A stretch of DNA of 35,457 nucleotides from Candidatus Zhuqueibacterota bacterium (GCA_022616415.1 JAKEEU010000217.1:1-35457); one strand, 5' to 3'. Positions 1-7,951 are shown, numbered from the stretch's first letter. The notes: generated by a model from the letters alone, not told the origin. Program-made: numbers and translations.

Positions 1-159
1 ACGGAATGAGCCATTAGCTCGTTTCGTGCGAAGCAATGTATAGCCTTTATGCGATGCCACATGCCTACGAAGAGCAGAGCCTTCAACGTTACCTGCGCAG
101 TGATGGCTGCGAATGCGCTTAATCACATCTTTGGAATCACCTACATATAAGACTAACAT
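1..159 (-). CDS. GIY-YIG domain protein, partial (runs off window start)
   Basis: An open frame of 53 codons starts at an ATG at 159 and continues past base 1. The N-terminus reads MLVLYVGDSKDVIKRIRSHH, which fits the first strand and helix of a GIY-YIG nuclease fold (the usual LYVG.S.d...Ri..H pattern), followed by GSALRRHVASHKGY, as seen in several small GIY-YIG proteins. An in-frame TGA at 163-165 lies two codons upstream, so the N-terminus is bounded. No strong ribosome binding site is visible. The catalytic C-terminal part lies outside the window, so nuclease activity cannot be judged. It lies downstream of the DUF4266 gene on the same strand; there is no evidence of functional coupling. 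Confidence 0.6.
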   Translation of the reverse strand, partial: MLVLYVGDSKDVIKRIRSHHCAGNVEGSALRRHVASHKGYTLLRTKRANGSFR

Positions 160-314
160 AGTTCATTTGACCAATATTCTGAAATAAGATAGAAGAAACG
201 TCAGGCTTTCGTCATGATAGCCCGACGTCACTTCCAAAGGACGAATTGGCGCAGACGGCTTAAAAGCGTCTTCAGCGAGTCCGTGTTCACGCATCCTTCG
301 TTTGATCTTTTTTT

Positions 315-545
315 TTAATTGCACGCGCACCCTCCCCCCGAGCCTCCCATGCCGCCGGTGCTGCCTTCGAGCGTCTCCAGCCAATGACGCTCTTTGGCTT
401 CTTCGATTCTTTCCTTGTCGAAATCCATTATGCGTTGCGCCAGGTATTCACGCTCATACGGTTTGACGGTGGCGCAACCGGTGATGAGGCATTGCAGACC
501 CCAAAGTAAAAGACAGAGCACAAAAACAATACGATTCCGCTTCAT
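315..545 (-). CDS. DUF4266 small lipoprotein
   Basis: This encodes 76 residues. A hydrophobic signal ends in a lipobox-like segment (CLITGC, Cys near residue 24). The mature part begins ATVKPYEREYLAQRIMDFD and ends in a glycine-rich tail, GSTGGMGGSGGGCACN, with a Cys-Ala-Cys near the C-terminus. This matches DUF4266 in length, in the 'KP.ER..LA...M' start and in the Gly-rich Cys-containing end. The start is well supported by AAGGAG placed 6 nt before the ATG. It is the last gene of the probable minus-strand operon that begins with the DUF3570 barrel. From memory, DUF4266 genes often sit beside DUF3570, thioredoxin-like and ApbE (FAD:protein FMN transferase) genes; no ApbE is present here. The function is unknown. 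The tail could bind metal or carry a modification, but that is speculation. Confidence 0.85.
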   Translation of the reverse strand: MKRNRIVFVLCLLLWGLQCLITGCATVKPYEREYLAQRIMDFDKERIEEAKERHWLETLEGSTGGMGGSGGGCACN

Positions 546-743
546 GATTTCTCCTTAAATATATGCAACATTTCCATTCGGAGCGCGACGCTTCAGCTTT
601 GCCAGCAAACGTTCCAGCACCGTTAAGCGCGCACTCCGAAAATTGTGACATGAGAAGTCGGACTCGCGCAAAAAGTTTTTCCAATCTTTTGAGAATCTGA
701 CAGTGCAAGTCCGGCTGGTTTACTTTACTTTTTCTTTTTGTTG

Positions 744-760
744 GCAGACTGGCAGTCTGC
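744..760. repeat. REP-like hairpin at the TlpA stop codon
   Basis: GCAGACT and AGTCTGC form a perfect 7-bp stem around a 3-nt loop. On the minus strand the sequence reads TAAC then the hairpin, and this TAA is the stop codon of the thioredoxin-like gene. No T-run follows on the minus strand, so it does not look like an intrinsic terminator. It resembles the hairpins at 15059-15088 and 33178-33207, which also begin with TAAC and have a CAGTC/GACTG core. Confidence 0.6.
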
Positions 761-761
761 G

Positions 762-1253
762 TTACGGTTTTCCAAGCATCTCATCAATCTCGGCCTCGAT
801 GCGCTTCAATTCTTCCACGCTGTAGCCGAAATGAACGAAGCGGATGACACCGTTGCGGTCGATGAGATAACTGCTTGGCATCTTTTCGACGGCATACGCG
901 TCCGCCACTTTTTTGCGCCGATCCCACAGCGCTTGCAGCTTGAGGTCGTACTTTTTCAAAAAGCTGCGAATGTTTTCCAGCTCGTTGTCTACGGTCACCG
1001 CCACTACCGCCAAGCCGCGCTTGCGAAATTTTTCCTGCACGCGATTCAGCTCCGGCAGCTCCTCGCGGCATGGCCCGCACCACGTCGCCCAGAAATTGAG
1101 CAACACGACTTTGCCGCGAAAACTTTGCAAAGCCACTTCTCCACCTCTCACGTCAGGAAGCGCAAATTCCACGGCCTTTTTGCCGACCAAGTTATTTGGC
1201 GATGCTTGGCTGAATAACGTCAGAATGATTGCAAAAGTTAGTTGAACGATCAC
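762..1253 (-). CDS. TlpA-like thioredoxin-fold protein, exported
   Basis: This is a thiol-disulfide oxidoreductase of the TlpA/ResA (redoxin) family, predicted to act in the periplasm, for example in reducing apocytochrome c or other envelope thiols. The active site is WCGPC (Cys59 and Cys62 from the chosen start), with the usual NFWATWCGPC context and a cis-Pro region at KMPSSYLID. I chose the GTG at 1253 because AGGAG lies 5 nt upstream and it leaves a clean signal peptide (IVQLTFAIILTLFSQAS). An ATG at 1268 would place the SD sequence inside the gene. It follows the di-heme PD40 gene by about 75 bp, which suits a role in heme attachment for that protein. A second TlpA homologue is at 21474. 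Confidence 0.9.
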   Translation of the reverse strand: MIVQLTFAIILTLFSQASPNNLVGKKAVEFALPDVRGGEVALQSFRGKVVLLNFWATWCGPCREELPELNRVQEKFRKRGLAVVAVTVDNELENIRSFLKKYDLKLQALWDRRKKVADAYAVEKMPSSYLIDRNGVIRFVHFGYSVEELKRIEAEIDEMLGKP

Positions 1254-1295
1254 ATTTTCTCCTGTCAAAAAAGCTCACACGCGCTCTACGTTTTT

Positions 1296-1331
1296 GCCCT
1301 CCGCCCTCCGCGCCATGCCCTCAGCCCCTCA
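1296..1331. repeat. 7-nt periodic array (GCCCTCN) overlapping a stop codon
   Basis: Units start at 1296, 1303, 1310, 1317 and 1324: GCCCTCC, GCCCTCC, GCGCCAT, GCCCTCA, then GCCCCTCA. On the minus strand the last unit begins TGAGGGGC, whose TGA is the stop codon of the upstream PD40 gene. It is a one-sided array with no inverted arm. Confidence 0.6.
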
Positions 1332-3236
1332 GTGATATTGCCCGCCCAAATCCATCCACGTAATAAATTTTCTGACTTCGTCTTTTGTGAGCGTGTTGGC
1401 GCCGCTCGGATGCGGTCCAAGGGTTTTGCGGTCGCCGAGACCGAGCAACACGTCGCTCAAATAGCTGTTGCGGGCAAAGGGCACGTTCGAGACGTTGACC
1501 ATATCTTTGTTGTTGCCCGAAGCATTCATCAAATTCTCGTATGCCACCGAAAAATTCGCCGTCTTGACGAGCGAGAGAGTCAAGGCGCCGCCGGGGTTGG
1601 TGCCCTCATGACACGGCAGGCATTTTTGCGAAATGATCGACTCGATGGCGTTTTTGAAAGCAATCACCTCACGCTGGCTCACCGGAACCACCAAATCCGT
1701 CGGCACTTTGTTGAGCGCGATGGGATTGGAATTGGACTTTTCACCGCGCGGGCCGTGGCAGCCGGTGCAATTGGCGACTTTTTCGCCGGGCCGCGCATAA
1801 AGCCAACTGCGCTTGATGACGACGGCGCGCCCGAGCGAATCGAGCGTATTGAACGAAATCGGCGTGTTCGCCGGCACGCGAATCGAGAACGAGCCGTCCG
1901 CATAAACCGGCGCGACACCCAAAACGCGGCGGCGCTCGGAACTCGTTTCGCCGATCTCCATGTTGCGCTCGTTGGGCGGCACCGGAATGCCTTCGATCAC
2001 CATCACTTGTTTGATCTCTTGAATTGCCGCGTTCGGCCGCAACTGGCCGTCGCGCGTTTGGCGAAAATAAACGTTTTGGTTGACAAAAACGCCGGTCGAA
2101 TCTTTGCGATCGATGGTCTCCGGGCGAACCGGCGGCTTCAGACGCGGCGCAGCGACCACCGCATCCAATTCGTGCGTGGCGGGATCATTATAAAGCAGCG
2201 CCAGGTTTTTGCCGTCACGCGTGATCGTATATAGGCCGTAATCGCCGTCCGGGCCGTTTGGCGAAAAACTTGCCACGATGCGGCCATCCGGCAATGGGAA
2301 GGGATATTTGAAAGAGCCTTCACCCACGCCACTGCCGCCGCCCAACGGCACGTTCGGCGTGACGTTGATGTAATCGCCGTCCTTAGGCGGATCGGCGGTA
2401 GTTTGATCCGAGTTGAGAATCACCAGCGGGCCGCGGTCAACGAGAACCATGTTGGACATCACCGCCACCAGCTTGCCGTCCGACAACTCGCGTGCGTGGA
2501 AAAAATTGCGGTCGTGCGGCGCGAAAAGCAGGAACGTGCCCCCCCCATCGGGCATCGTAAAAAAGAGCGGAAACCGGTTTTGTGTACCATGATGCTCCCA
2601 TCGCGTCCAGCCGACTCGGCCATCGTGCATCACGAACGGATCGAAATCGTCACTGTTGTTGAAAGAGATACACTCCTGGCCGCTGCCATTGGCGTTCATC
2701 GTAAACAGATTCTCGACCTCGCGCCGCTCATACTCGTCGCGAATATTCCGGCGATTCGACGAGAACACAATCTTGCCATTGGGCAAGTAAGCCGGATCGC
2801 AATCGTCGAACGGCGAGGTGGTCAGTTGGCGCAATCTCGGCTCGCCGGTGAGGTTCAGCTCATAAATATCGAAATTGTTGCTGCCCTTTTTCCGCATCGA
2901 AAAAATCACTTTGAGGCCGTCGTAAGAGATTTCCGGATCGGCCACGGCGCCACTTCCATCAGTCCATGTCACGGTAAGATTCTTAAGCTGGCCATTGGGT
3001 GAAATCGGCGCCAGCGTATAAAGGTCGCTGGCATCGCCGCCGATAAAATTGTTATCGAGCGTGCCGCTGGTATTCGATTTGACAAAAATCAGCGAGGTGG
3101 TCTGGGCGTCGAGCAGCAAGTCATCGGGCGCCGTGCTCTGGCAAGCGGTGAGTAAAGTTGCGGCCAAACAGACCAAGCCGCGTTTCATCATCGCGCCCGT
3201 TTTGAGGCTAATCGCCATTCGTGTCATCGTAGACAT
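1329..3236 (-). CDS. PD40 beta-propeller di-heme lipoprotein, HzsA-like layout
   Basis: This encodes 635 residues. The signal peptide ends in a lipobox, LLTAC (Cys32), so it is probably anchored in a membrane leaflet. Residues ~60-430 hold TolB/PD40-type propeller repeats (for example FDDCDPAYLPNGKIVFSSNRR). The C-terminal part has two c-type heme motifs, CTGCH (490-494) and CLPCH (539-543), and ends in a KFITWMDLGGQYH segment. The order propeller, PGE...C..CH, second CxxCH resembles proteins annotated as hydrazine-synthase alpha-subunit-like, which are widespread outside anammox bacteria; I do not infer hydrazine synthesis. The start is supported by GAGGAGG 4 nt before the ATG. It lies between an NHL/T9SS gene and a TlpA gene. 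An electron-transfer or redox-sensing role is inferred. Confidence 0.85.
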   Translation of the reverse strand: MSTMTRMAISLKTGAMMKRGLVCLAATLLTACQSTAPDDLLLDAQTTSLIFVKSNTSGTLDNNFIGGDASDLYTLAPISPNGQLKNLTVTWTDGSGAVADPEISYDGLKVIFSMRKKGSNNFDIYELNLTGEPRLRQLTTSPFDDCDPAYLPNGKIVFSSNRRNIRDEYERREVENLFTMNANGSGQECISFNNSDDFDPFVMHDGRVGWTRWEHHGTQNRFPLFFTMPDGGGTFLLFAPHDRNFFHARELSDGKLVAVMSNMVLVDRGPLVILNSDQTTADPPKDGDYINVTPNVPLGGGSGVGEGSFKYPFPLPDGRIVASFSPNGPDGDYGLYTITRDGKNLALLYNDPATHELDAVVAAPRLKPPVRPETIDRKDSTGVFVNQNVYFRQTRDGQLRPNAAIQEIKQVMVIEGIPVPPNERNMEIGETSSERRRVLGVAPVYADGSFSIRVPANTPISFNTLDSLGRAVVIKRSWLYARPGEKVANCTGCHGPRGEKSNSNPIALNKVPTDLVVPVSQREVIAFKNAIESIISQKCLPCHEGTNPGGALTLSLVKTANFSVAYENLMNASGNNKDMVNVSNVPFARNSYLSDVLLGLGDRKTLGPHPSGANTLTKDEVRKFITWMDLGGQYH

Positions 3237-3276
3237 AAAACCTCCTCTATCGAAAAATTTTTCGTGCCAATATATT

Positions 3277-3311
3277 CAGTGACCGATAATCAGTTAGCAG
3301 TGACCAGTGAT
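3277..3311. repeat. 7-nt periodic array (CAGTNNN)
   Basis: Five consecutive heptamers (CAGTGAC, CGATAAT, CAGTTAG, CAGTGAC, CAGTGAT) start at 3277. The array lies exactly one heptamer (7 nt) beyond the stop codon of the minus-strand gene ending at 3319. It is one-sided, with no inverted arm nearby. Confidence 0.55.
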
Positions 3312-3318
3312 CGGAGCG

Positions 3319-5751
3319 CTATTTCATCAGTAGAAGTTTGCGCGAAGCGGAAAAGTTGCCGGCGCGCAGTTGGTAAATGTACAATCCGCTGGTGAGGCGG
3401 TGGCCGGAGCCATCCAAGCCGTCCCAAACTTTGATGTAGTGGCCGGGCGCGAGATCGCCGCCAACCAGTTCGCGAACGACAGCGCCGAGCATGTTGTAAA
3501 TGCGCAAGCTCACTTGACCGTGATGATTTTCCGGAATGCTGAACTCAATCGTCGTCGATGGATTGAATGGATTCGGATAATTTTGTTTCAAAGCAAACTC
3601 GGTCGGCAACTGTTCCGTAACGGTTTCGAGCGCCGGCGGATTGTTCGGATTATAATTGGCCTCGCGCAGCCAAATCTCCGCCACGCTGGCGTCATCGCTG
3701 CCGCCGGTTTTGACGAAGCGCAGCTCGAGATAGCGATCCGCCACCGCTGCTGCGGGAATCGGCAGCCACCCGGTCTTCGTCGCGATTTGGTTTACCGTCA
3801 TTGGCGCATGCACGAGATTTTGCCCGGCATAGAGCGCTTGTTCCACGTTGCCATTGACGGAGAGATAGCTTGCTCTCACTTCATACGCAGTTGTCGGATT
3901 GAGTCCGGCAAAACGATAAACCACTTCTTCCGCGTCGATAACAATCGTCTCGTCCTGAGCCGTGGCGCGGGTGCCGCGAACGAGATGGGCGTCATGGCTC
4001 TCGGCAGCGCCGCAATCTTCGTAATAGTAAAGCGGCAAATAAAATGCATTACTCTCGCCAATCACTGCCGGTTTTTCGTAAGTTGATTGCAGTGAATGGC
4101 GCGGTATGTAATAACCCGGGGCTGCCATTTTGCCATCGGGCAAGCGCCTATCCCAGCGCAGTTGTACCGTCCCAGCGTTTTGCCAGGCATCGATCAATAC
4201 ACTCGTGGTGGCGTTGCTCTGCGCCGGCACGAGTTCCAACTTCAAATGGCCGGGGTCAGTCAGTTTCGCGCTGCCAACAAGCTCAGACAAATCCGCCGTA
4301 AGCTGCAATTCGTTCATTTGCAAATCAATGCCAAGCTCGTAACGCCGGCCGCCGGAATGATCCGTCCACTTTTCCAGGAGAAAAGCTTGATCGTAACCCG
4401 ACCAAGTTGGTTGATTTGCGCGCGTGAGCACGCTGCCGAAAAGAGGTTGAAAGCGCACGGGTTGAAAATTCGACTCATCGGAACGCAACGTTGCCAATGG
4501 CTCCAGCGCCGGGGAGAATTTTTGAATTTGCCGATACGATTCATCGGAGAGATACACTTGGCCCCAATGATCCGTGGCCAAAGCCGCCGGCACCATTTCC
4601 GCTTCGCCTTGATAAGCACCGACGGAACGAATCGAGCTACCGTCGAAATAGAGACGATGAATTTTTCTCGTTCCCGCATCGGCTAGATAAATATTACCGT
4701 CGCTGCGGCCATCAAAACGGCCGATAGCCAAAGCCGAGAGCTCGACGAATTCGTTTGCCTGATATGCGACGACTCGTTCGGCAGTTCCGCGTGCGGAACG
4801 ATAAGCCAGCAATGTGTTGGCGCCACGAGCGATCACCCAAATCAGATCATCGCTTGAATCGAAAATCGTGCCGCGATCATCCCACGCCAGCTCGGTCGGT
4901 TGCGACAGCGCGTCATCAACAATCGCGCCGAGATATGAAAGCGAAATATTATCTGCCGGCCCGCCCAGCTTGAGAATGAGAACGCGGCGATTTCCCGTAT
5001 CCGCAACGTAAACCACGCCCTGCGGATCGACGGCTATGCCATGCGGGCGGTTGAGTTGCAGGCCGGTCTCCGCGGCGTCGTAGGCTTTGATCCATTTCTG
5101 ATAATCGCCGTAAACAATGCGATTCCAAGCCGGGTCGGTGACCATTTGCACGTAGCTGGCTTGGAAAAAGGGCGCCGTATCGAATTGCCGCACCTGCGCG
5201 AAGAGCGCGCTGGAATGCGGCACGCTGAAAAGATTGCGGTTCAGCCGCTCGGCAGTGACCCGGCGCGACAACGTGCTAATTTGATATTCCGGCGCGAGAG
5301 GTTTGCTGATAAAAGTCTCGTCATTGTTTTCGCCGGCGTTAAGAAGCGTGAAACCCTCGCCGGTTGAGGTTTTGCTCAGCTCGCCGCGAGCCGATGGAAC
5401 TATTTGTTGCGCCGCGGCGAGGTCGGCGGCGAGCAAATACCAACTCGCGCCGTTTTTGACAAAGTGGAGGCTTATTGTTTCATGCCCGACTTCGAGTTTG
5501 TATTCAACCACGTTCGCATCCGGCGAGCGTTTGCTGAAATTTTCAACGATAAAGCTTTTGTAAAGATAAGGGTCGTTGGTTTGCAATCCTTGCACGACGC
5601 GCCGGGCGAGCAAGGCGACGGCCACCTCGTCATTTGCTTGCACGCGCCGGTAGCCTAAATGCGCCGGCTCGTTTTCACTGCCAGCCGAGGCCGCCGAAAC
5701 CGTCGCGATCATGCAACGAAACAGCAAACTTGTGTACCATTTACTTGCCAT
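3319..5751 (-). CDS. NHL-type beta-propeller protein with T9SS type A tail
   Basis: This encodes 810 residues from an ATG with AGGAGG 6 nt upstream; a longer frame from a TTG at 5769 would swallow that SD. There is an N-terminal signal peptide (MASKWYTSLLFRCMIATVSA). After an N-terminal domain, NHL repeats are clear around residue 235 (RPHGIAVDPQGVVYVADTGN) and again further on (IYLADAGTRKIHRL, VYLSDESYRQIQKF). The C-terminal ~90 residues carry the FALKQNYPNPFNPSTTIEF start and end RKLLLMK, a T9SS type A sorting domain with FlgD-Ig-like fold. It is predicted to be secreted through the outer membrane and attached or released. It sits between the DUF3570 barrel and the di-heme lipoprotein and is probably co-transcribed with them. 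The ligand is unknown. Confidence 0.85.
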   Translation of the reverse strand: MASKWYTSLLFRCMIATVSAASAGSENEPAHLGYRRVQANDEVAVALLARRVVQGLQTNDPYLYKSFIVENFSKRSPDANVVEYKLEVGHETISLHFVKNGASWYLLAADLAAAQQIVPSARGELSKTSTGEGFTLLNAGENNDETFISKPLAPEYQISTLSRRVTAERLNRNLFSVPHSSALFAQVRQFDTAPFFQASYVQMVTDPAWNRIVYGDYQKWIKAYDAAETGLQLNRPHGIAVDPQGVVYVADTGNRRVLILKLGGPADNISLSYLGAIVDDALSQPTELAWDDRGTIFDSSDDLIWVIARGANTLLAYRSARGTAERVVAYQANEFVELSALAIGRFDGRSDGNIYLADAGTRKIHRLYFDGSSIRSVGAYQGEAEMVPAALATDHWGQVYLSDESYRQIQKFSPALEPLATLRSDESNFQPVRFQPLFGSVLTRANQPTWSGYDQAFLLEKWTDHSGGRRYELGIDLQMNELQLTADLSELVGSAKLTDPGHLKLELVPAQSNATTSVLIDAWQNAGTVQLRWDRRLPDGKMAAPGYYIPRHSLQSTYEKPAVIGESNAFYLPLYYYEDCGAAESHDAHLVRGTRATAQDETIVIDAEEVVYRFAGLNPTTAYEVRASYLSVNGNVEQALYAGQNLVHAPMTVNQIATKTGWLPIPAAAVADRYLELRFVKTGGSDDASVAEIWLREANYNPNNPPALETVTEQLPTEFALKQNYPNPFNPSTTIEFSIPENHHGQVSLRIYNMLGAVVRELVGGDLAPGHYIKVWDGLDGSGHRLTSGLYIYQLRAGNFSASRKLLLMK

Positions 5752-5796
5752 TATGAACCTCCTGCTCAATCCTTAATTTTGTCCATTAAAAGTCAA

Positions 5797-5814
5797 ACCC
5801 CGCAAAATCGGGGT
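5797..5814 (-). terminator. Weak hairpin after the DUF3570 stop codon
   Basis: ACCCCG and CGGGGT pair around a 6-nt loop, beginning at the stop codon of the DUF3570 gene. On the minus strand it is followed by TTTGACTTTT, so it could act as a weak terminator or attenuator between the barrel gene and the downstream operon. Confidence 0.35.
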
Positions 5815-6950
5815 CAATACTCAAAGGTTAGTCCGATTTGAAAAATATTGGCGGTGAAATTATTGGAGGTGAAAAAGCGCTCGTATTTCACGTCCAAAGT
5901 CGTTTGCTCCATCAACGGCAGTTTCCGGCGCAAAGCCTCGAGCTTGTAAGCCAGGTGAAAGCCGAACAGGTGTGAGTTGAACGGCTCGAGCTTGTAATCG
6001 TCGGTGAAAAATTCCGGCTGGCGCGGCAACAGTGAATAATCTTTGCGCCAAAAATTCGCCGGGCTTTGCGTGTAGAAACGATAGCGATAGCGCATGAGCA
6101 AGCGCTTGGACAAATTTTGATAAAACCTGAGGCCAAGCGTGTGCGAGAGAATGCCCCAGTCGTCGCCGTAAACGCGATACTCGGCCCACAACGCCGCATT
6201 CGCCGGCTTCAAATGGGTGTTCAATTTAACGTAACCGGCGATACGTAGACGCTGCTGCGGATGTTGCTCGAAGGGATATCCTCCGGCAACATTTACTTGA
6301 CGATATGGGTTGCTTTGGAAACCGTTGAGCCGGGAGATATCGATTCCAAAGCGCATAATATGCGCCGGTGAAAGTGTTTGTGTGATAGCGGCGTCAACGA
6401 GAATGTTTCTGCGTGTGTACGTTGTTTTTTGGCCTAATGGGTTTATAGTATCATAGCCATAACTCAAACCAAGAGAGAGATTGGTGTTTTTTTGGTTAAA
6501 ACCCTGGCTGACACCAAACCCGATCAAGCGGCCAATATAATCGTTCTCTGACGAATAGTACGCCGTCGCGTTCCAACTACTCGAGTTGATGGACGCGATG
6601 ATCTCATTTCTTTTCTTGATATAAATGGCGTTGGGATCGCTCCCAGCCGGCTTGGAAGCCCCAGTGAATCCATCTATTCCTGTTACTACCGGCTTGGCCG
6701 AGATGCCGCGATACGGCGGAATGTTGACACGGTCGAGGGTGTATTGCAAAGACAGCACTGTATTGTGTGCGATGTCTTTCACGAGCTGCAGTGTCGGTGA
6801 TTGTACCAACAATCCGCCGCTGTCTTTGAAAAAATTGGTGCGCAGCGAAACCGAGTCGTCGGTGAAACTGACTTTGGCCGCAAAAATAACGGCGCCGAGT
6901 GCGAGCGTTGCCAACGCCGCACGAATTATTTTATGAGTTTTTGTTATCAT
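5814..6950 (-). CDS. DUF3570 family outer-membrane beta-barrel
   Basis: This encodes 378 residues from an ATG at 6950; a GTG at 6959 is also possible, and neither has a clear SD. There is a signal peptide (MITKTHKIIRAALATLALGAVIFA). The segment VVTGIDGFTGASKP followed by RNEIIASINSSSWNATAYYSSENDYIG, and the alternating-strand pattern through to the end FQIGLTFEY, match DUF3570: uncharacterised proteins of about 400 aa with a 'TGAS' signature near the N-terminus and an aromatic C-terminal residue typical of BAM-inserted barrels. It is the first gene of the run leading to the NHL, di-heme, TlpA and DUF4266 genes, so it may be the outer-membrane component of that set. The role is unknown. Confidence 0.75.
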   Translation of the reverse strand: MITKTHKIIRAALATLALGAVIFAAKVSFTDDSVSLRTNFFKDSGGLLVQSPTLQLVKDIAHNTVLSLQYTLDRVNIPPYRGISAKPVVTGIDGFTGASKPAGSDPNAIYIKKRNEIIASINSSSWNATAYYSSENDYIGRLIGFGVSQGFNQKNTNLSLGLSYGYDTINPLGQKTTYTRRNILVDAAITQTLSPAHIMRFGIDISRLNGFQSNPYRQVNVAGGYPFEQHPQQRLRIAGYVKLNTHLKPANAALWAEYRVYGDDWGILSHTLGLRFYQNLSKRLLMRYRYRFYTQSPANFWRKDYSLLPRQPEFFTDDYKLEPFNSHLFGFHLAYKLEALRRKLPLMEQTTLDVKYERFFTSNNFTANIFQIGLTFEY

Positions 6951-7027
6951 GTTAAACACGAAAACACCGCGTCCGTACGGCGTTGCGAAGGGAATTACAG
7001 GAGGACGAAGGCAGGAACGATCCCGCT

Positions 7028-7112
7028 TCTGAAACGTAAAGCATAAAACGTGAGGCGTGATGCCTCTAGAGATGAACGCGCTCGTTTTACGTTTTAGCTA
7101 CTTACGTTTAGA
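7028..7112. repeat. Inverted 7-nt periodic array (AAACGTN)
   Basis: The left arm has five heptamers starting at 7032: AAACGTA, AAGCATA, AAACGTG, AGGCGTG, ATGCCTC. The right arm (7083-7111) has CGTTTTA, CGTTTTA, an 8-nt unit and CGTTTAG, the reverse-complementary core. The arms align as imperfect inverted repeats around a ~16-nt centre. Confidence 0.6.
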
Positions 7113-7287
7113 ATACGAGGCTAACAAAACCGAAACTGCATTTACGGATTTGTCGTTGCTTCTTCTGTCTCTCCCTACAACCTGAGAAGAGTGCTGCGCA
7201 AGTTTTCTCGTGAGTTACGCAGCGATTCACGGTGACCTCGGCTCAGCCCGATGCTTACTAGATTACAAGCTTTGTGCCAAAGGGATT

Positions 7288-7361
7288 GGCTGGTTTGCCC
7301 GTTGGCCTGTTAGCCGGTTTGAAAGTTGACCGGCTAACGGCAAACCAGCGAACGGGCTAAC
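7288..7361. repeat. Inverted 8-nt periodic array (NGCCNGTT / AACNGGCN)
   Basis: The left arm has five octamers ending in GTT at exactly 8-nt steps (GTT ends at 7295, 7303, 7311, 7319, 7327). The right arm has AAC at 7336, 7343, 7351 and 7359. The arms pair strongly: an 11-bp stem (GCTGGTTTGCC) plus an inner 10-bp stem (GTTAGCCGGT). The array ends 2 nt beyond the stop codon of the minus-strand barrel gene. Confidence 0.7.
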
Positions 7362-7362
7362 T

Positions 7363-7914
7363 TCACAGATGATAACCGAGCACGAGCGAGACTTCGATAT
7401 TTTTGTTGGTCCAGGCGCTAAGGTCGCGGCCGCTGGAGAAGATGTAATCGAGAAATTCGTAACGGAAGGATAATTTCGGGTTGATCTTGATTTGGGTGCC
7501 GATGCCGAATCCGTAGGTGAAATTTTGCTCATCGTAAAGGCGGGTCAAGCCGAGATGGAAAATGGCATACGGCTCGATTTTGCCGGCGGCAAAAGAGTGG
7601 GTGGCGCGCGCGCCGTGATAAAACACGCGATCGGATCCCGGCTGCAAGCTCAAGCCGCTGGTGGCGCGGCGCAAAAAATCCTGCTTGGCCCCTGCGAAGC
7701 CGATGAGCACGCCCACGGCGTAGCGCTTGTCGATGTGATAATAATACCGCACGCCCAACGCCGTCGAAGTTTCAAAGCGGTCCGGCGCATAAACACCGAG
7801 AAATGGAGCGATTTCATGGACACTGACAGCTTGAGTCTGGCTCAGGGCGCCGGTTGAATGAAAAAACATAAAAAAAATTGCAATCAAAAGATAATGGCAT
7901 TTCATACGATACAT
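7363..7914 (-). CDS. Predicted outer-membrane beta-barrel protein (third of three)
   Basis: This encodes 183 residues from the ATG at 7914, with GGAG 6 nt upstream; a longer TTG start at 7926 would overlap the SD. The signal peptide is MYRMKCHYLLIAIFFMFFHSTGALSQ. The rest is a run of alternating amphipathic strands (FLGVYAPDRFETSTALGVRYYYHIDKRYAVGVLIGF, YAIFHLGLTRLYDEQNFTYGFGIGTQIKINPKLSFRYEFLDYIF) ending LVLGYHL, typical of small 8-strand OmpA/OmpW-like barrels and of the 'outer membrane beta-barrel domain' family first described in myxobacteria. It lies downstream of the SH3b-barrel gene on the same strand. The function is unknown. Confidence 0.7.
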   Translation of the reverse strand: MYRMKCHYLLIAIFFMFFHSTGALSQTQAVSVHEIAPFLGVYAPDRFETSTALGVRYYYHIDKRYAVGVLIGFAGAKQDFLRRATSGLSLQPGSDRVFYHGARATHSFAAGKIEPYAIFHLGLTRLYDEQNFTYGFGIGTQIKINPKLSFRYEFLDYIFSSGRDLSAWTNKNIEVSLVLGYHL

Positions 7915-7951
7915 ATTTTGCTCCAATTGTCTGAAACGTCACCCAGAGATC

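Larger units (their letters stand above)
6960..7362. other. Gene-free stretch carrying two inverted periodic arrays
   Basis: No convincing gene is present between the DUF3570 start and the next minus-strand stop codon. The stretch holds two separate inverted short-period arrays (7032-7112 and 7288-7361). Nothing else was recognised, and no clear promoter for the DUF3570 gene could be placed. Confidence 0.6.

Noticed and set aside
163..300. Open frame on the minus strand between DUF4266 and the GIY-YIG fragment, in frame with the latter across a TGA
   Set aside because: It overlaps DUF4266 at its 5' end, has no SD at any internal ATG and no family resemblance; treating the TGA as readthrough or selenocysteine has no support.
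738..1217. Long plus-strand frame opposite the TlpA gene
   Set aside because: It is a mirror frame of a clear thioredoxin gene; no motif, no SD.
1329..3236. Annotation of the di-heme PD40 protein as hydrazine synthase
   Set aside because: Only the general layout matches; HzsB/HzsC partners and other anammox genes are absent.
315..6950. Search for an ApbE (FAD:protein FMN transferase) gene expected beside DUF3570/DUF4266
   Set aside because: No frame with flavin-transferase motifs is present in or next to the cluster within the window.
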